A stretch of 64,000 bases of DNA. It comes from Hetaerina americana. Its lineage: Eukaryota; Arthropoda; Insecta; Odonata; Calopterygidae. The position numbers were made by a program, and so were the translations under genes. Positions 36,201-51,200 of this stretch are shown here, piece by piece. The stretch is from positions 85,114,052 to 85,178,051 of the forward strand of contig JAKTNV010000004.1 of assembly GCA_022747635.1 (NCBI GenBank), given 5' to 3'. The stretch's first letter is position 1. Each line of letters begins with the position of its first letter. The notes under the pieces are model-generated. The model saw only the letters and a program-made list of their open reading frames with translations, was not told the DNA's origin and ran no database searches.

Positions 36201-39200
36201 ACCTCCTTTAATTGGCGATGAATATCACATGGGCGAACGTTTCTTGCATTGAGGAATTTAATCACTGCCCTCACTTCACAACTGGCGGCGTTCTCAATTT
36301 TTTTAAACATTGTAAACAATCACAGAAACAACACAGGCAATGCTAGCGTCACGCAACTTGGCTCAGAGAAGGCAGACAAGCCACTGAAGCTATCTGACCT
36401 CGTCCAGCGGCTACTCGCGTCGTCAGCACTTCATGCGGCACGAACGGGTACTACTTTCCGGATGACCCTCGTATATATATTTGGGATAATTTCTGTAACC
36501 TCTACATCTCCACTATATCGAGAAATAATTTATTTCTATCTCTATAAAAATATGAGTCAAAATTAGGATAACAAGGACATGTGCTACATTATAATATATG
36601 CTGGCATTAAAATTAAATGAAATTACTACTTTATAAGATGAATTTTTATGGAAAAAATTGAAACATGACTGAAAATGTATGAAACTAAAGAAACTGAACC
36701 AAAAATGATTCATTCAAGGTTGAAAATAAGGCAATAAGGAAAATAATTTTATCATACACATTAGTAACATCTTATAATGTGAAATGAGTTAAAACATTGA
36801 ATCCTAATAAAATAAAATCTAATTAATAGTGGACATAGGAATAAAAAGGCCAGAAAAGTTTGAGTTGGACTGCCTTTTCTTAAAGTAAAAATATAAAAGT
36901 TTCACCAAAAGTGACATGGAGATGCTGTAGAGGTTAAAAAGAATGAAAAAAATAGAACAATATCTCGATGGAAAAATAAAGATTTTCTCTAAATAAAACT
37001 CTAATTCTCAATATGAGATTCATGAGTTTTTGGAGAGATAAACGAATATTCTTTATTGATGCATTTATTCAGAATCTACATTGACGTACTAGAAAATGTG
37101 AGCCATGTGTTGAACATGAGGTTGAATTCTTGGGGTCAACCAGAAAAATTTCTGTGCATGACTGCAATACAAAATATATAGTACTTTGCACACTCACATA
37201 TACTAACACAAATAAAGCTATAACAATGGATTCAAGAGGAAAGAGTGCAAAATCACGGTTTTGTCCTTGTGAGATCAATGACTGCTAAAACAGGTAAAAA
37301 ACGCTGCAGACACAGTTGATGTTATTCTTTTTAGAGCATTCCCATGAGAGGGGTTTACATGCATTCCACAGTTACATTCTTAGTTACAAAGAATGAGTGC
37401 AAAGGTTGACATATGCAACGCCCGCACATGTGAGGTAACACAAAAACACAAATAAGATTAAAAGAGAAAAGGGATGAGAGAGAGACATTTAAAGGCACAT
37501 TAGCCAAAGTGTGCCCCGAAGTGCTTACCTTAGGGGTGAATGGAGTCAAATGGTTAGGAGGGACAAACGATGTTGATGCTCCAAGGGAAGGATGTAGCAG
37601 ACTTGGAGAGAAACCTGGATAAGCACCAGCGGCAGCCAGCCCCAAGTTCTGACGATAAAATGGAGAGTCCACACTTCCCATCTTGGGGATATCCTTGAAC
37701 TAGAGACAAGAAAAGAATAATGCACCTATCAAGATCATGTAAATCAATGCATTTTAAGGTTTTACTTCAATGCAAATCACTCTCACTTCTCACCTCAAAA
37801 GTGACAAATTTGTTTGCTTAATTCTTAGAACTATGGAATTTAATCCACAAAACCTTTACGTATAAAGTATGGCAGGTTCAGCTAGCAAAAATTAATTATT
37901 TCCTGGATTCAACTTAAAAGATTCATTAAGTTCACTTACATTACAGCTAGTGCAGTATTGTAGTAGTTCTGTGGTATTGGTAAAATAACTCATCTGTTTA
38001 AATGCTTACCTTATTGTTTCTGTTTACCTTATTGCTTAGAGCTACCATTAAGAATTGCTTACATAGGACAGGCGGCTCAAAATGTTAATCAGACAGAATG
38101 AGAGTAAAAATAAACTTAGGTAAGTGTACTAATAGAATTTCTTTAGCCAGTTAACCTGCTGAGGCATCCTCTTACACCGTGAATTTGTTGATATACTAGC
38201 AGGTGATGATACTATATTATTTCTGTGACATTTCTCACAGCTTCTTTTTATTTTGATGGTTCAATTGGCTGCCCACACTGTGTTTCACAGAAGGGGTTGA
38301 GTACACTTCTGATAATATGCGATTGGGCAAAATTTTTAGCTTTCATCATGATGTGTGAACACATCATGAATGCAGAGTTTTAATTCCTTACAGACTCATA
38401 TTTTCCTACCATGAAACTGCACCAAATGTATTTGTGAGCATGCAAAATTTAAATGTGGATAGGAGGTTAAGGCGATCTAACTTGTTCAGGGTCTTACTCA
38501 CCAGTGGAGGGGGGAAGAGGGAGGCAGCAGAGTGTGGCGTCTGCATTGCCCCCAGATGGTGATGGTGGGCAGGGTGTGTCGGAGGGGGTGGGGGAGGTGG
38601 AGGAGGCGGTAGGAGCGCAGTGGCGGTATGCTGGTGCACATGGGTGTGCTGGTGCTGGTGGTGATGCATCTCAGTCCGCAAGTAAGGCGATGGGGGCACA
38701 ACTGAAGTCCCTCCAGTGGCCAGGCTCCTCTCTTGAGAGGCCAGAAATCTCGAGTCAAGCTCCCGCCTGAGAAGATCTGCTTGGTCTGTGATGGAGGGGA
38801 AAAAAATTAGGGAATGAGTATGTGAAGCAGTGCTACAATGAAATGAAATCACTTAAATTGGCTTCAAAAAATTACTAATTATGTGTATTGGACATTTAAG
38901 ATCACCAAAGATGTCTTGTCTTGGTGTCACACTGTGAAGCTACTTCATAGCAAAAGCTACAATAAAAGTAATCCGGCAAATATCTACACATATTATTTAA
39001 CAACATAAGCAGAGGACAGGGAGACACAGAGGCACAAATATTTAAATTCATACAAAATACATGCATAAATATTTATTCAGATATAACACCCATATATTAT
39101 CTCATCGAACAGGATTTGTAACAGATTCATAAAATGATTTTTATTTTGTTTCTCATCAATTCACCAAACATCATTTTGACAGAAAGGAGAAAATAGATAC

Positions 39201-42200
39201 AACAAATTTTTAGAATTGAATCATATAAAGAAATTTGATTGATTAAATTCTGATTTTATTATGATTAGGACTCTTTGTTTACAATCTAGTACATATGCCA
39301 CTCATGCCATGAACTCATCTTGATTCATTAATTTTTCAGTTGAATTTCCCCTTGGTTGCAAAATATTTAACAGTATGATTATGTATGCGTTGTGATAGTC
39401 CAGAGGTAGAGTGTAGCACTACTGACTGGATGGCCTGATTTCCATACCCTGAGATGCCTCTGGGCACCCTCAGTTCCACTTGAGTCTTGTGATTTTCCGG
39501 GCACAAGAACTTTCTGAGAAGGCATGGGCAGCACAGGGAAAGGATCTGGCCCCCTTACTCAGATGCGTGAATTTCAAACTGTGTCTATTGTTTTATCTAT
39601 GATTTCGTATTACAATGTGTTGTTGCTTTTCCATTGGTACTGCTTTTTAAAATGGCTGTTTTAAATACAAATCATACTTAATGACAAAATCGGTGAAATA
39701 AATCACCATTTATATAATTATCAGCAGCATGAATAGAAAAAAATATTAATCAGGATTCCCTTGGGGATTAACAACTCACTTGATTGGAAGAGTGACTCGG
39801 CAGAGAAGGGTGTAGAGCCGGATCCAGGAATGGGCAGGGGCGGTGGTGGAGGCGGTGCCACTCCAGCTGACCCAGTCAGTGGACTCGTCCCTGCACCCAC
39901 AGGAGGCATTGAGTGAGGCACAAACATGGGTGCCGCAGATGCCGCTGAGGCATGGGAGGTCGGGACGGACTGGGGTGCTGGTGACACCCTTGGCGCTCCC
40001 CCGGCCAGGGTTGTGATGGGCTGTGCCACTCCGGCACTGCTGCGCCCACTCCCAGTTCCAACCACAGATGACTGCGATGAGAAGTGAGGGGAGTGTGAGG
40101 GGTGGTGGTGACTTGGGTGTGAGTGGGGGGCGTGAGGGTGTGGGTGTGGAGATGCGTGGTGCGAGGATGGGGCTGGGGGAGGGGTGGGTCTTGGGCCAGA
40201 CGTCGCTGGAGACAGGGCTGGCCCACCGATGTTTCCAAGGGGACCACTTGGAGAACTGGAATCAAAAGGCAACAATGACAGTGGTTAGTCATGTGATCAT
40301 TTACTCTTGGGCACAGTGGAAGCTATGAAGAAATTTGCCCCTGTCATCTTAAGCAAAAAGCTATAATACAAACTAATAGATTTTCCTTCAAAAAGGCAAG
40401 CACCTGATAAACAGCAAAACGTATTTGTCAATTATCTGAATAGAACATCTAATGTTGTTAATTCACATAGATAAATTGATATTTTAAGAGAAACTATGTA
40501 AAAAATATTATTTTAGAAGCACTGCCTATACATGCATATAATCTGATAGGCCCTTGTATTTTGTCATTCACAGAAATTTCCATCAAGGTACATATACTTA
40601 CAAAATCAGAATCAAATTATTCCATGCAATTTTAAAATATCCCAATTATGCTAATCCTATTTCGGAAGGTTTTTCAATTGAAGATTGCTTGCTGTTCATC
40701 AGGAATAATTTCCACTCCAAGGTAAACATGTGGCACAAAATATACTAGGATTTACCTATATATCACTAACTCATTAGTCCTGCCACTCTGCTACCAAGAA
40801 CAGGGAAAGATATTCACAGAAGAAAGTACATTGACATTCAAAATCAAATTTAAAACAACTTTTCAGACCAATACAATTATAAAATTCCAAATACTGGTGA
40901 AATATTTTCCCTTCACAGAAAAGTAAATAGCTATAGGTCACATCAAGAACCTAACTATTTTTGGTAACTCAAAGAAAGCAAGAGAGAGCCATAAAAAAGA
41001 TTTCTATCAAAATCTAGGCTAATATGCTATTGCAAAATTGTTGTCCCAGTTCAGGATGTGTGCATGGGAAACATAAAATTCCTGTTGAAATGTAATGAAA
41101 TAATTGACTTTGTAATTCCACACACTTTTTGTGTGTGGAATTACAAAGTCAATTATTTCATTACATTTCAATATGTTATGCAAATTCCACAAAGTTACGC
41201 CTGAGACAACTAATTTTTTTATAAAATTCCTGGGTCTTTATTTCACTTCTCCATGAAATTCAACCTTAAGTAAGTTTTGGCACATATTAAGGGATTTTGG
41301 ATAACATCAGAATTAGGACAATAACTTGCTCGATAATGATCTATTTCCTTTTGGTATGTGGATTACAAATAATGGTTTTGTGATTGAAATATCCCTTGCG
41401 ACCCTGAAAATCTTTAAACCTGTATATAGACCCAATGGTTCTCACCTAACAGACCATGATGTGGGAGCAGAAGAAGATGAGGAAGAAGGTGGTGTGGGGT
41501 GCGTAGAGAGAGACGGGGCTGATGGGCCTTTTCCCAGGGCTCCAAAAGTAAGACCAGAAGGGGGGCCACCGGCAGCAACAGGGCCCATGCCTGTGCTCCC
41601 GCCGGTGGCTGCTGCGGCAGCTGCACCTCCACCACCCATGCCGAAGAGAGGGGATGCCGTGCTCCTGGATGGGGCCAATGAGGTGGCCAATGGCCCTACA
41701 GACGAGATGCTGGCGCCATTGTTACTAACAGGTGTTACACTGCTGCCACGACTTAGGCTGCTCACATTACTGCTGCAAAAGATGCAAAATAAGAAACGAA
41801 TTTCAATATGTGCCCCTTGCCCTTCGGATCATCCACATTTGCAGAAAATTTCCAAAGTTGGATTTTTCTGTTTTAGCAACATCTAAATGCAACACAAAAA
41901 GATCTTACTATTATGGTGCTAGAATGACTATCAAATTTAAGGAATTTTACATGCTCAGTTGTAATGCATTGATATTTTGGACATTTCATTAAGAATTTTG
42001 TATGGTCACCGGAAGAAATACACTTTATACTAATTTCAGGTGCTGAGAGACAAATGAACACATATCAGGAAAACATTATGGCTACATAGAATGGAACAAC
42101 CAAGGAAAATATTATCATAGTATATTAACATTTATAAATAGAAAGTGAAAACAGTTTAAAAATTAATTCTAAAAGAATTTTAAGTATTTAACACCATTCT

Positions 42201-45200
42201 TGTTGACTTATAATGTCATGAAAGTCTTGTGGCATTTTCAATAATGAACAACATTAAAAATTATCACTGCATATGACCATTCCAGGCAAATTCTTGGCTG
42301 TGGGTGTGCTCTGAAGGAAGAGACATTCCAAGCAATCCAATTCACATAATCAATACCTCCTCTTTCTCAGAACAATCATACTCTTGACCAAGGCAATTAA
42401 GGAGCAATTATAGGCTATATTAACAGGAACTGGATACTAAGTTTAAAGATGGCTACCAAAATTAAAAAGAATCATCAACAGGATGTGTATAAGGAACTCC
42501 TGCTCTTCACAAGCATCAAATGACTGGGTCTTTGCTATTTTTGCATGATATTATTGCAAGGTTTAAGTCTGCGATACTAATTTTCAAATTAGAAAGAGCT
42601 TTCTTCTATTATTGACTTTTATCATCATCATTAGCTTAGGTATTCAACCCCTTAAAGTAAGTTATATTTTGGGGCTTTAGCGATTTCTTACAAAGAGAGA
42701 TATTATAGACCAACCTGTAGGAATCCCTTTCCCGTGTTGGGCTGTGTCCTCGAGGTGAATGACTCCCACTCCGCCCCGTCGAGCTCAGCACCGACGATGG
42801 CAGCACCCCTTGGGCCAATGGTGTTGAGAGGGAGTGCAGGTGCGAGGCAGTGGTGGTGGTTGTAGCCGTGGGCGAAGGGGGGGAGGCACGGGTCACCGTG
42901 GGACCCGTGGTCGTCGTGGCAATAGGCGTTGAGGCTATGTGAGAGAGAAACAATCCCAGGTGAGCAACTCACATGAAAAAAACAATCCAGGAATGGCCAT
43001 GCCCAATACCACAAATCAACATCCATTATCATTTTAGGCCAAAGAATAATATATGAGAGTGGAGAAATCCAGTGACAAAACATAAGAGAAAAGAAAACAA
43101 ATCTTGCTGGGCCAAGGATTTATTTCACTCTGCACTGGCAATTTAATATGCATTAAATTCTGGGAACAAAATTTTTTTTGTTTGATGAGGGGAACATGGA
43201 AACATAATAAAATTACCCTGCATTACTGCTTACACAGTGATATTATCTCCTACAAAGATTGAGATGCAAATACAAATACAAAACATACTGCAATCTCTCG
43301 AGGACTGAGGGTGCTAACATAATAACCCTTCATTTTATTAAAACCAAGTCATTTTTACAATTGAGACCCTAAACACTGGTTCGTTTAGATTCTCACACTT
43401 GTGCTTTCTGTCATCAATGAATTAATCTGACATAGAAAATAAACCTACTTTCTTGATTGGATCCGAATTAAAAGGCAATAGTTTTCCATCATTATTTGAC
43501 ATTAATTGTTAAGTGAGTTAATATTTTACAGCCTCCAGAGCTTCATATTTCAGTATATACATCACCAATACCATCACATATTCTGTTTGGTTTTCCACAC
43601 CTAGGTATTATTTTACTAGGGGTTTTATTTAAACAATATTTAGAACTTAATATTCCACAAATCAGGGATCAAATCTATGTGTGATGAATGATGTGCATTT
43701 ATGGATATTAAGGTAGTCTAGTGCATATGAGCATTCAGACTAATCCATGAAAGGCACTGGGTTTGAGTCCAGGCGATGGATGCCTCTGGACTCTCACACA
43801 GCTAAAACCAAGAGGCACAAATATCTGGATACCATAAGTTTATGGGAAAATACACATGGCACAAAAGAAACTTACTAAACTACCAGAAAACACAAAAAAA
43901 ACCTCTAATGCTGTAAGAGGTAGAGTATGAGTTTGGCATTATCTGGGATACATATTAGCTGATACTGATTCTTAAAATTAAGTATCATGATTGATATCAT
44001 AATACATGACTAATTTCAGATTATATGGTTTCAAGATATGATGATATTTGATGCATAATCATAGTCTGGAGTACTGGGAGTCAAAATTTTGCAGTAACGT
44101 CATCATTATTTGTAATACGCTGACAAATTGAATGTATGCCATTGAGGGAACGTGGAGACCACTAGACTAATGCACCAAAATCAATGCAAGAGTGAAGGGG
44201 AGAGAGCGAGATGATGCAATTGCCCACTTACCGGCAGTGGCGGGAGCACCGGGAACAAGGGGGAGACCACTGGGAGCCTCCACCCCCACCCCCAGGCCCC
44301 TTGGCAGGTGGGGCGGCAGTGGTGCCGTTGAGGAAGCCAGGGGTATGGCTCCAATTGGGCCCCCAGGCCCCCCCAGGGAGGACACCCCTGAGTGCAAGGC
44401 GAGGTGAGAGGTCACCACGGGGCGCGACTGCTGCGGGTGGGGTGGCTGCCTCAGGTGCTGTGATGGAGGAGGCGGCTGGTGGTGGTGGAGGTGGAGGCCG
44501 TGGTGTGAGGAGGGGGGTGGGGGAGGAGGTGCAGGCGGGGCAACCGAGGGAGGTGCCAAGGGAGGTGTCCCCGGCGACGAGGAGGTTGAGTGGTGGATGT
44601 GGTGATGGAGGTGGTGCAGGTGGCCTGTTGACGACTGGCTCTTCACTGAAGCACCACCGACAAGCAGAGGAGACTTGCTTGGCCGCTGCAGTAAACAAAA
44701 AAGAAGAGACAGTTTGTGAGAAATGTGCTGTATGCAGGTGCACAGGTGATCGATCCCCTTTCTCTTTTTAAACCACAAGTCTAAACAGAAGGGTTGTCAA
44801 ACCTGTTCCTTTTTCAATATTTGATGCATGGATTAGAATTTGTTGAAGAGAAAAGATATCTTTCAATAATAAATAAAAGAAAAAAAACATAAAATCTTGA
44901 CACCATATTTTAGCTTATTTACAGCTAAAAAAACATAGGGGAGATGTAAACTAAGATCCACAAAAAAATATAGCACAGATTAATTATAAATTCTTAAACA
45001 AGCTTCCACTCAGGACTAATTCTAAGTGCTGTTGTAATGACCATAAAATGGATACAATGTCCATTAATTATATGACTCATGCATTAAGTTTTCAATATGT
45101 CGAAAAAAAATTAGAGACCACATAACATGCAAACAACTGACTGCATTAAATCACAAATTAAATGAATACCTACAGGAATTATTCTTAGTTAATACCAAAT

Positions 45201-48200
45201 TTATTAATGCTATCTTAGTCAGATGTCAACATTATTTTTGTAATTTAACCAAGTATACATATCATATGAATGGTTACATAAATGTTAGCCATTAAGGAAA
45301 TAAAATATCATGTTCTATCTATTTTAAAGTTAACTTGGGCAATACTTTCCATAAGCTCATATGGATGGAATCAATAACAAACAACCTCAAGATCATTCAG
45401 TATGCAGTGAAACTTGGTCTTTGATGAGATAGGACATTCTTAGGTTCAAGCAAGTCGATATTTCAGCTTACAAAAGACTGTAATCTCTGTTGAAATGAAG
45501 ACAGAAGAGCTAGTAAAAATTGTGATATAACAAGAAAGGGATAAACTGGGAAAACGTGGAAAAAGCAGCAAAAATAAATGGAGTACATTGAGGTATTGTG
45601 TAAGGACTGCTGCTGAAGGAAGTTCCCAGTGATGACAAATGGACTACGCCATGAAGGGGAGTGGAATACATTAGAAAAAGTAATATATTTACATACTGCA
45701 AAAGCTGAACACTGGGATAGAGGATAGAATGGTGAGCAAGAAGGATGGAGCAAAGCAAAAGGGCAAACCGTGGGTAGAAATCATGAGGATCTCACGAGAA
45801 TAAAAGAGTGGATGTGGAGGGTGAAGAACTTGAGTGTTCTATGACAACCGATATTTTTTGAGGACCGTCCAAAACTAACGTTTAACCGGTGGATAACAGT
45901 TTACTCCACAGGGGTATATATGAATTCACGAATTTCCTCGACTTACCTCATTTCGCGGCGGCGAGGGGGCCGGCGGAGGCGGCGGAGGAGGCGCGGGCGC
46001 CGGGGGAGGAGCCGAAGGCGTCGCCGCCGCACCCGAGGGCGCCCCGACACCGGCTGCCGAGGATGAGGACGCGGCCGCAGCCGCCGCGGCCGCCGCAACG
46101 GCTGCCGCGATGGGAGCGAGTGGCAGCGAAGATGGCAGGTAGGGCGAGTGGAGCAGGTGGTGATGCTGGTGCTGATGGTGGTGCTGATGCTGGTGGTGGT
46201 GGGCGCTGAGGGCGGGGGCGTAGGGGGCGTAGAGAGGGGGGTAGGTGGGGCTGCGCACCGCCGAGAGGGAAGGCGGGACCAGAGACTGCGGCTGCGAGGG
46301 CGGCTGTTGCTGCTGGGGTGGCGGCGGGGGTGGCGGGGGTGGGGGGTGACCGCTCTTGGCGGGCCCAGAGGACGAGGGGGCGGAGGAGTGGGGCGGTGGG
46401 TGGTACGACGAGGGCGGGACTAGGCCCAGTCCCTGCGGGCCGGCGGGGGGCGGGTGTCCGCCGCTCGGTGGTTGGTGGCCCCCGGAGGGCGGGAGGCCGT
46501 TCAACCCGGCGCCGCCGCGCGAGTGCGGTGAGGCCTCGGCAACCGCCCCCGGGCCTCCAGGGCCTCCCCTGTCAGGCTCCTGCCGCCCCAGTCCAGTCCC
46601 CTGGTGGGGCTCTCGGTGGGAGACGGACGACGGGTGCGGGGGCTGCTGCTGGTGTTGCTGGTGCTGTTGTTGCTGGTGGTGGTGGGAATGGTGCGATGCG
46701 GACAAATGATGCGAGGAGGAACGCTGGCTTGCGTGGTGGCTCCCGCTCTCCCGGTGGTGGTGCCCCTGGACGTGATGGTACGGGTGGCTACCCTGAGGGG
46801 GCGGTGGGATGCCTTGGTGCTGCTGCTGCTGTTGCTGGTGCTGCTGCGGAGGTGGCTGCTGCTGTGGCGGCGGCTGCTGCGGTGGTTGTTGAGGCTGTCC
46901 CGGCTGCGGGTGTAGGTGCCGCGCTCGCTCGCTACCCCCTGGGACGTGGTGGTGGTTCTGGGGTGCGGAGGAACCGCCTTGGTGGTGGAGGCCGTGGTGG
47001 TGTTGAAGGTAGGATGAGGGTCCGTTGGGTGCCCCTGGGTGCTGGGGGTGTCCGTGGAGGGCCGGGTGGTGGGTCTGCGGCGGTGGTGGGGGTGGGCCGT
47101 GGTGTGGGGAGGGATGGAGGTAGTACCCTCCAGGTGGAGGGGGTGGTGGTGGCTGCTGCTGGGGGCCGGTGGGGGGCGCGGTCGTCTGCCCGCTGGAGGC
47201 GGCGGCGAGGGATGCGGGCGCAGGGAGGCTAGCGGCCTGCCCGACGGTGGCACCGCCAAGCGGGTGGTGCGAAGCCTGTGGGGCGGAGGACGAGGATAAG
47301 GCGGCTGCCGCTTGAGGCGGGTGCCCGGCGGGGGAATGGGGGTGCAGCCGAGGGGACCCGATAGAGACCTGGTGGGGGGGTGAAGAGAGAGAGAGAGAAA
47401 GAGAGAGGTGTGGTCAGAACCAGAAAATTGATAATTATAAAAAAATGGCTTTCAACAACAAAGCAAAACAGAACAATGAGACAATAATATATTTTTCATA
47501 AAAAGATGAAAATAGTTATTTGTAATCCGATGGATTTCTGTCAAAATATGCGCAATAAATTAAATTTCATATATTAAACTTCAATTCAAATATTCACTTT
47601 CAATTTTTATTACTTGATTATGTCACTGAATTGCTTTTATTTCATTTAAAACTACAGAATGGAATTCGAGAAATATCGACTACATAACGAACAATAAATT
47701 TCATAGTATATCTTAAGTTTCTTACAAAGCTCATGACTTTCTTATCTCGTTTTTACAACTCCCGACATTACCATTTTCTTGCAGCGAAAAATCCATCATG
47801 AGATTAATTCTATGCAAAATCGTGAGTCTTAACTTTCATGGGATATAATTGACCTTAAGTTCGTATTTCAGGTTAAAGAACTTTTATCGTGTGATTGCTA
47901 ATCCTTATTACCTATTATTCATCACAAATCTACCTCCTCGAAACTTTTGCTGCCACCTGGAGTTCAGGAATTTTTCCAAAAAGGGTTAATTGAGGACCCA
48001 TAATGTCAAAAGCTGTCCTTGAGTAGAGATGGGAAAGCGATTTCCGAGATTAGGAATATTCTCCGATTTTGAGCTTACCAAAATATTTTCCTCAAAAATC
48101 TCATAGTTTCCCAATAATTTAAACGAGTTAAAATCACTTCCAGCCGTTTTACAATCTACGGTAAAACTATCTCATTCAACAATCAAGGTGTGAAGTGACT

Positions 48201-51200
48201 GAGAATTCTGGTTCGAGACTATCATTAAACTTTACGGCGTAATGTGGACAGGTATTGTCAATGAAATAATTTTGACCAGCACGCGCTGTAAATAATGTAA
48301 TCCTCAAGTAGGAAAATCTGAACTATTTTAGATTTATTTTTTCACATAGGTAAACAAATTATTCATTATTTTCATGAGCGCTAAAGCAACGAATGAGAAG
48401 AACTTTCAGACCCACATATTAGTCGGACATTATTCGGGCTTGGAAATGTTTTCACGTAGATGAGAGAAGTAGGTGTCGATTATAAGGGGGACACGCGGAG
48501 GACGTTAGTGACGTGGTCACCGAAACGGGTCTATCGGAGGTCGCACAGAGCGTGGCGTTAACGACAGAACAAGAGACTTTCTAGAGGCTTCACACCACAG
48601 CTTTCTCCGTATTCACATTCCTGGGGTCACCCGGCGGGGCGGGAGGAGGCTCGCCTTAAATGGGAGTGCCCGCCGAGAGCACCGATCCGCGGGAGAGTAC
48701 TTCCCACCATTTCAAAAGTAACGTGTGCGATAGCTTCTCGGGGCTATTTCAGGACGACCGCAATACGGAGCACCATATTCCAGCGATGCGGTACGCTTAC
48801 GAAATGAACGCAGCTGAAGTAACCAGCAGCACCTCCGTTTCGATGTGCACGAGAATTTTAAGGAATACGCGCAAAAGACGACAGATAACGTCAAGAACCA
48901 ATGTATAATGAAAAGAATTTGTTGCTTCCTACAATTCGCACGCAGGGCAACATCAGGGAAATAGTGCCTTTCTCGCGTCATAATTTTCATTTATCACCCG
49001 CTGAGAATGTGGAAATCAGTTATGAAATTTATATGTAGTCCAAATATCAGGGTTAAGTCGACCGCAAGAAGACTGACGGGGAACTGACGATGTGCCCTCG
49101 TCGACTCTTACCAATTTGAACCGATACGAGCGTAGTCACGAGCGATCAACACCTCCGCTGTAACGGTCGTAGGTATGGACCATGATATAACATACTTGTT
49201 TCTCCGATGTTGAGCTACGCTGTCATTTATCTTGTCATGTCTTGGAATTTCGGCGTGAGTCGTCGACATAACACTATTTCACCGCGGCAGGAGGAAATAC
49301 AAGATGGAAATACGCTCTGTTTGGGCGTGAGGAGAACAAATGAAGAACGATGAGCGAAGATTTCCGCTCATTACCGCAACCGCTCATAATGCAATCTAAA
49401 TCTGACAACCTGCTGCGACATTTAAGCCCGATTTGACAAGATACACTCTGAAATCCTTCTGGAAATTTCCATTAGGGACCAGCTTCTCAAAGGTGCAAGC
49501 TAGTTTACCAGTCATAGTAATTTACACATGCGGAGTATACTAATGGTAACAAATGGTGCAACACTTGTCACTGGCTTACATTACACAGTATAAAATTTGA
49601 AATTGCGGTACAATACACTTCTAAGAAAGTTTTCAGAGTATTTGAACATCTACCGGTAGATTTAAAAGAAGGGGGTTCCAGGACAGGAATTTTTATCACC
49701 GACGACGTTATGAAGATCAATTCTGCCATTGGCCTCAATGGTAGCATCCTTTCATAGGTAAAATATACTTCCACTTTAATGTGTTGACTTTCAAATATTT
49801 AACAAATGTTTCCGTTTTGCCTCATTATAATAGACGACAAATCATGTCCTGAAATGCGTAGAAGCCATTATCACTACAGTAATGGAGAATTTAATTGTAC
49901 ACGCATATTATCGCATGCACGTGCACGATAAACCGAGCCTTTGCGACGTGACGGCCGAGGTGACCTTCTCCTCCAGTCTAACCGCCTCGGCTGCGGGTCC
50001 TCACCGCTACTGGGTCGTCGAGGTTTCTCCCTCCGGTACTCACCTGAGTGGTGGTGGCGGCCGAGGCAGTGGGGGCCGATGCCGAGGCGGGCGGCGGCTG
50101 CTGCGGACTCGGGGGCCCGGCGGCGGGGGCGCTCCTCGCGGCCGGCGTGTGAGGAGCCGCGGGAGGTGGTGGGTCCGGGGGCGTGGAGCGGGGCGGGGCA
50201 AGTAGCGGGGACCTGGGGCCCTCTCCGGCGGCGGCGGGACTGCACGCGGCCGCCCCGCCTCCTCCTCCGCCTCCTCCCGCGGTGATGGGCCCCCGGGGGG
50301 CAGCGGCGCTGACCGAAGACTGAGGGAGTGCGAGCCTCTCCGCGGAGTGGCAATTGGCGGAGGGGCCGGCGGGTGGCAGTGGTGTCGCCGAGGAGATGGC
50401 CGCGGGCAGTGGGTGCAGCTCGTCTGTGGAACAGAGGCGAAAAGGGGACGGTTAGGAGATTTGGCTGGGAATCAAGTACTTAAGGAGCAACAAACAACGG
50501 TTAAAACGAACCAAGACTCAACTGTCATAAAAGGACTAAGATTTATCGTATTTGCTCCGGTAATGACCTTTCCTCATTCCTTACTCCTATCATTCCATAT
50601 CTCTTCCCCATTTATTAATGAAATTTCTTAAATTGGTTAATTGTGCAATAAAAGATTAAAATAATATACGTGTCTCGTTTTTATCTTCCAGACTGAAATA
50701 AAAAGAATAAAACATGACCAGTAGCCGAAAAAAACCCACTTTTTTGTGAAAAGAATGTGTTCTGCCATTATTTATCCCGATTTTAGTTTTAACTTTGAAT
50801 TAATATCATAATACCAGTATAATCAATCTGAACTCTTTTAATTCATCATAATGAATAGCTAAGCATACCAAAGTTAAAGCCTATCCCAAACATTTCTTTC
50901 CCGTCAGTTTGAAAGGCTATTAGATTGCGGCATGTCAGTTATCTGGGGTTAATTTATGACTAACACCGTTGAAAGGTTAAAGGACCAGGGATAAATTCTC
51001 CACGTTAAATTCACTCTATTTACACGAACGTAAATGAGGGAAATAAATAACTCTTTAATTTCCGGGGGTCACTTTTTACCTTTTACGATGCGGCCTCATT
51101 TCCATTTCGGCCGCTGATAGCAGTTTTCTTTTTTTTTCACACGGATTTTCAGTTAAATTCCAGTGTCTGGCGCTCTGATATGGATCGAGGGTTAGTTACT

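Noticed and set aside
46318..47232. 304-residue plus-strand open frame opposite tay exon C, and similar long frames at 29,122-29,724, 44,211-44,771 and 45,889-46,209
   Set aside because: They are mirror frames of GC-rich, repeat-coded exons. They have no homology and consist of Gly/Arg/Ala runs dictated by the real frame.
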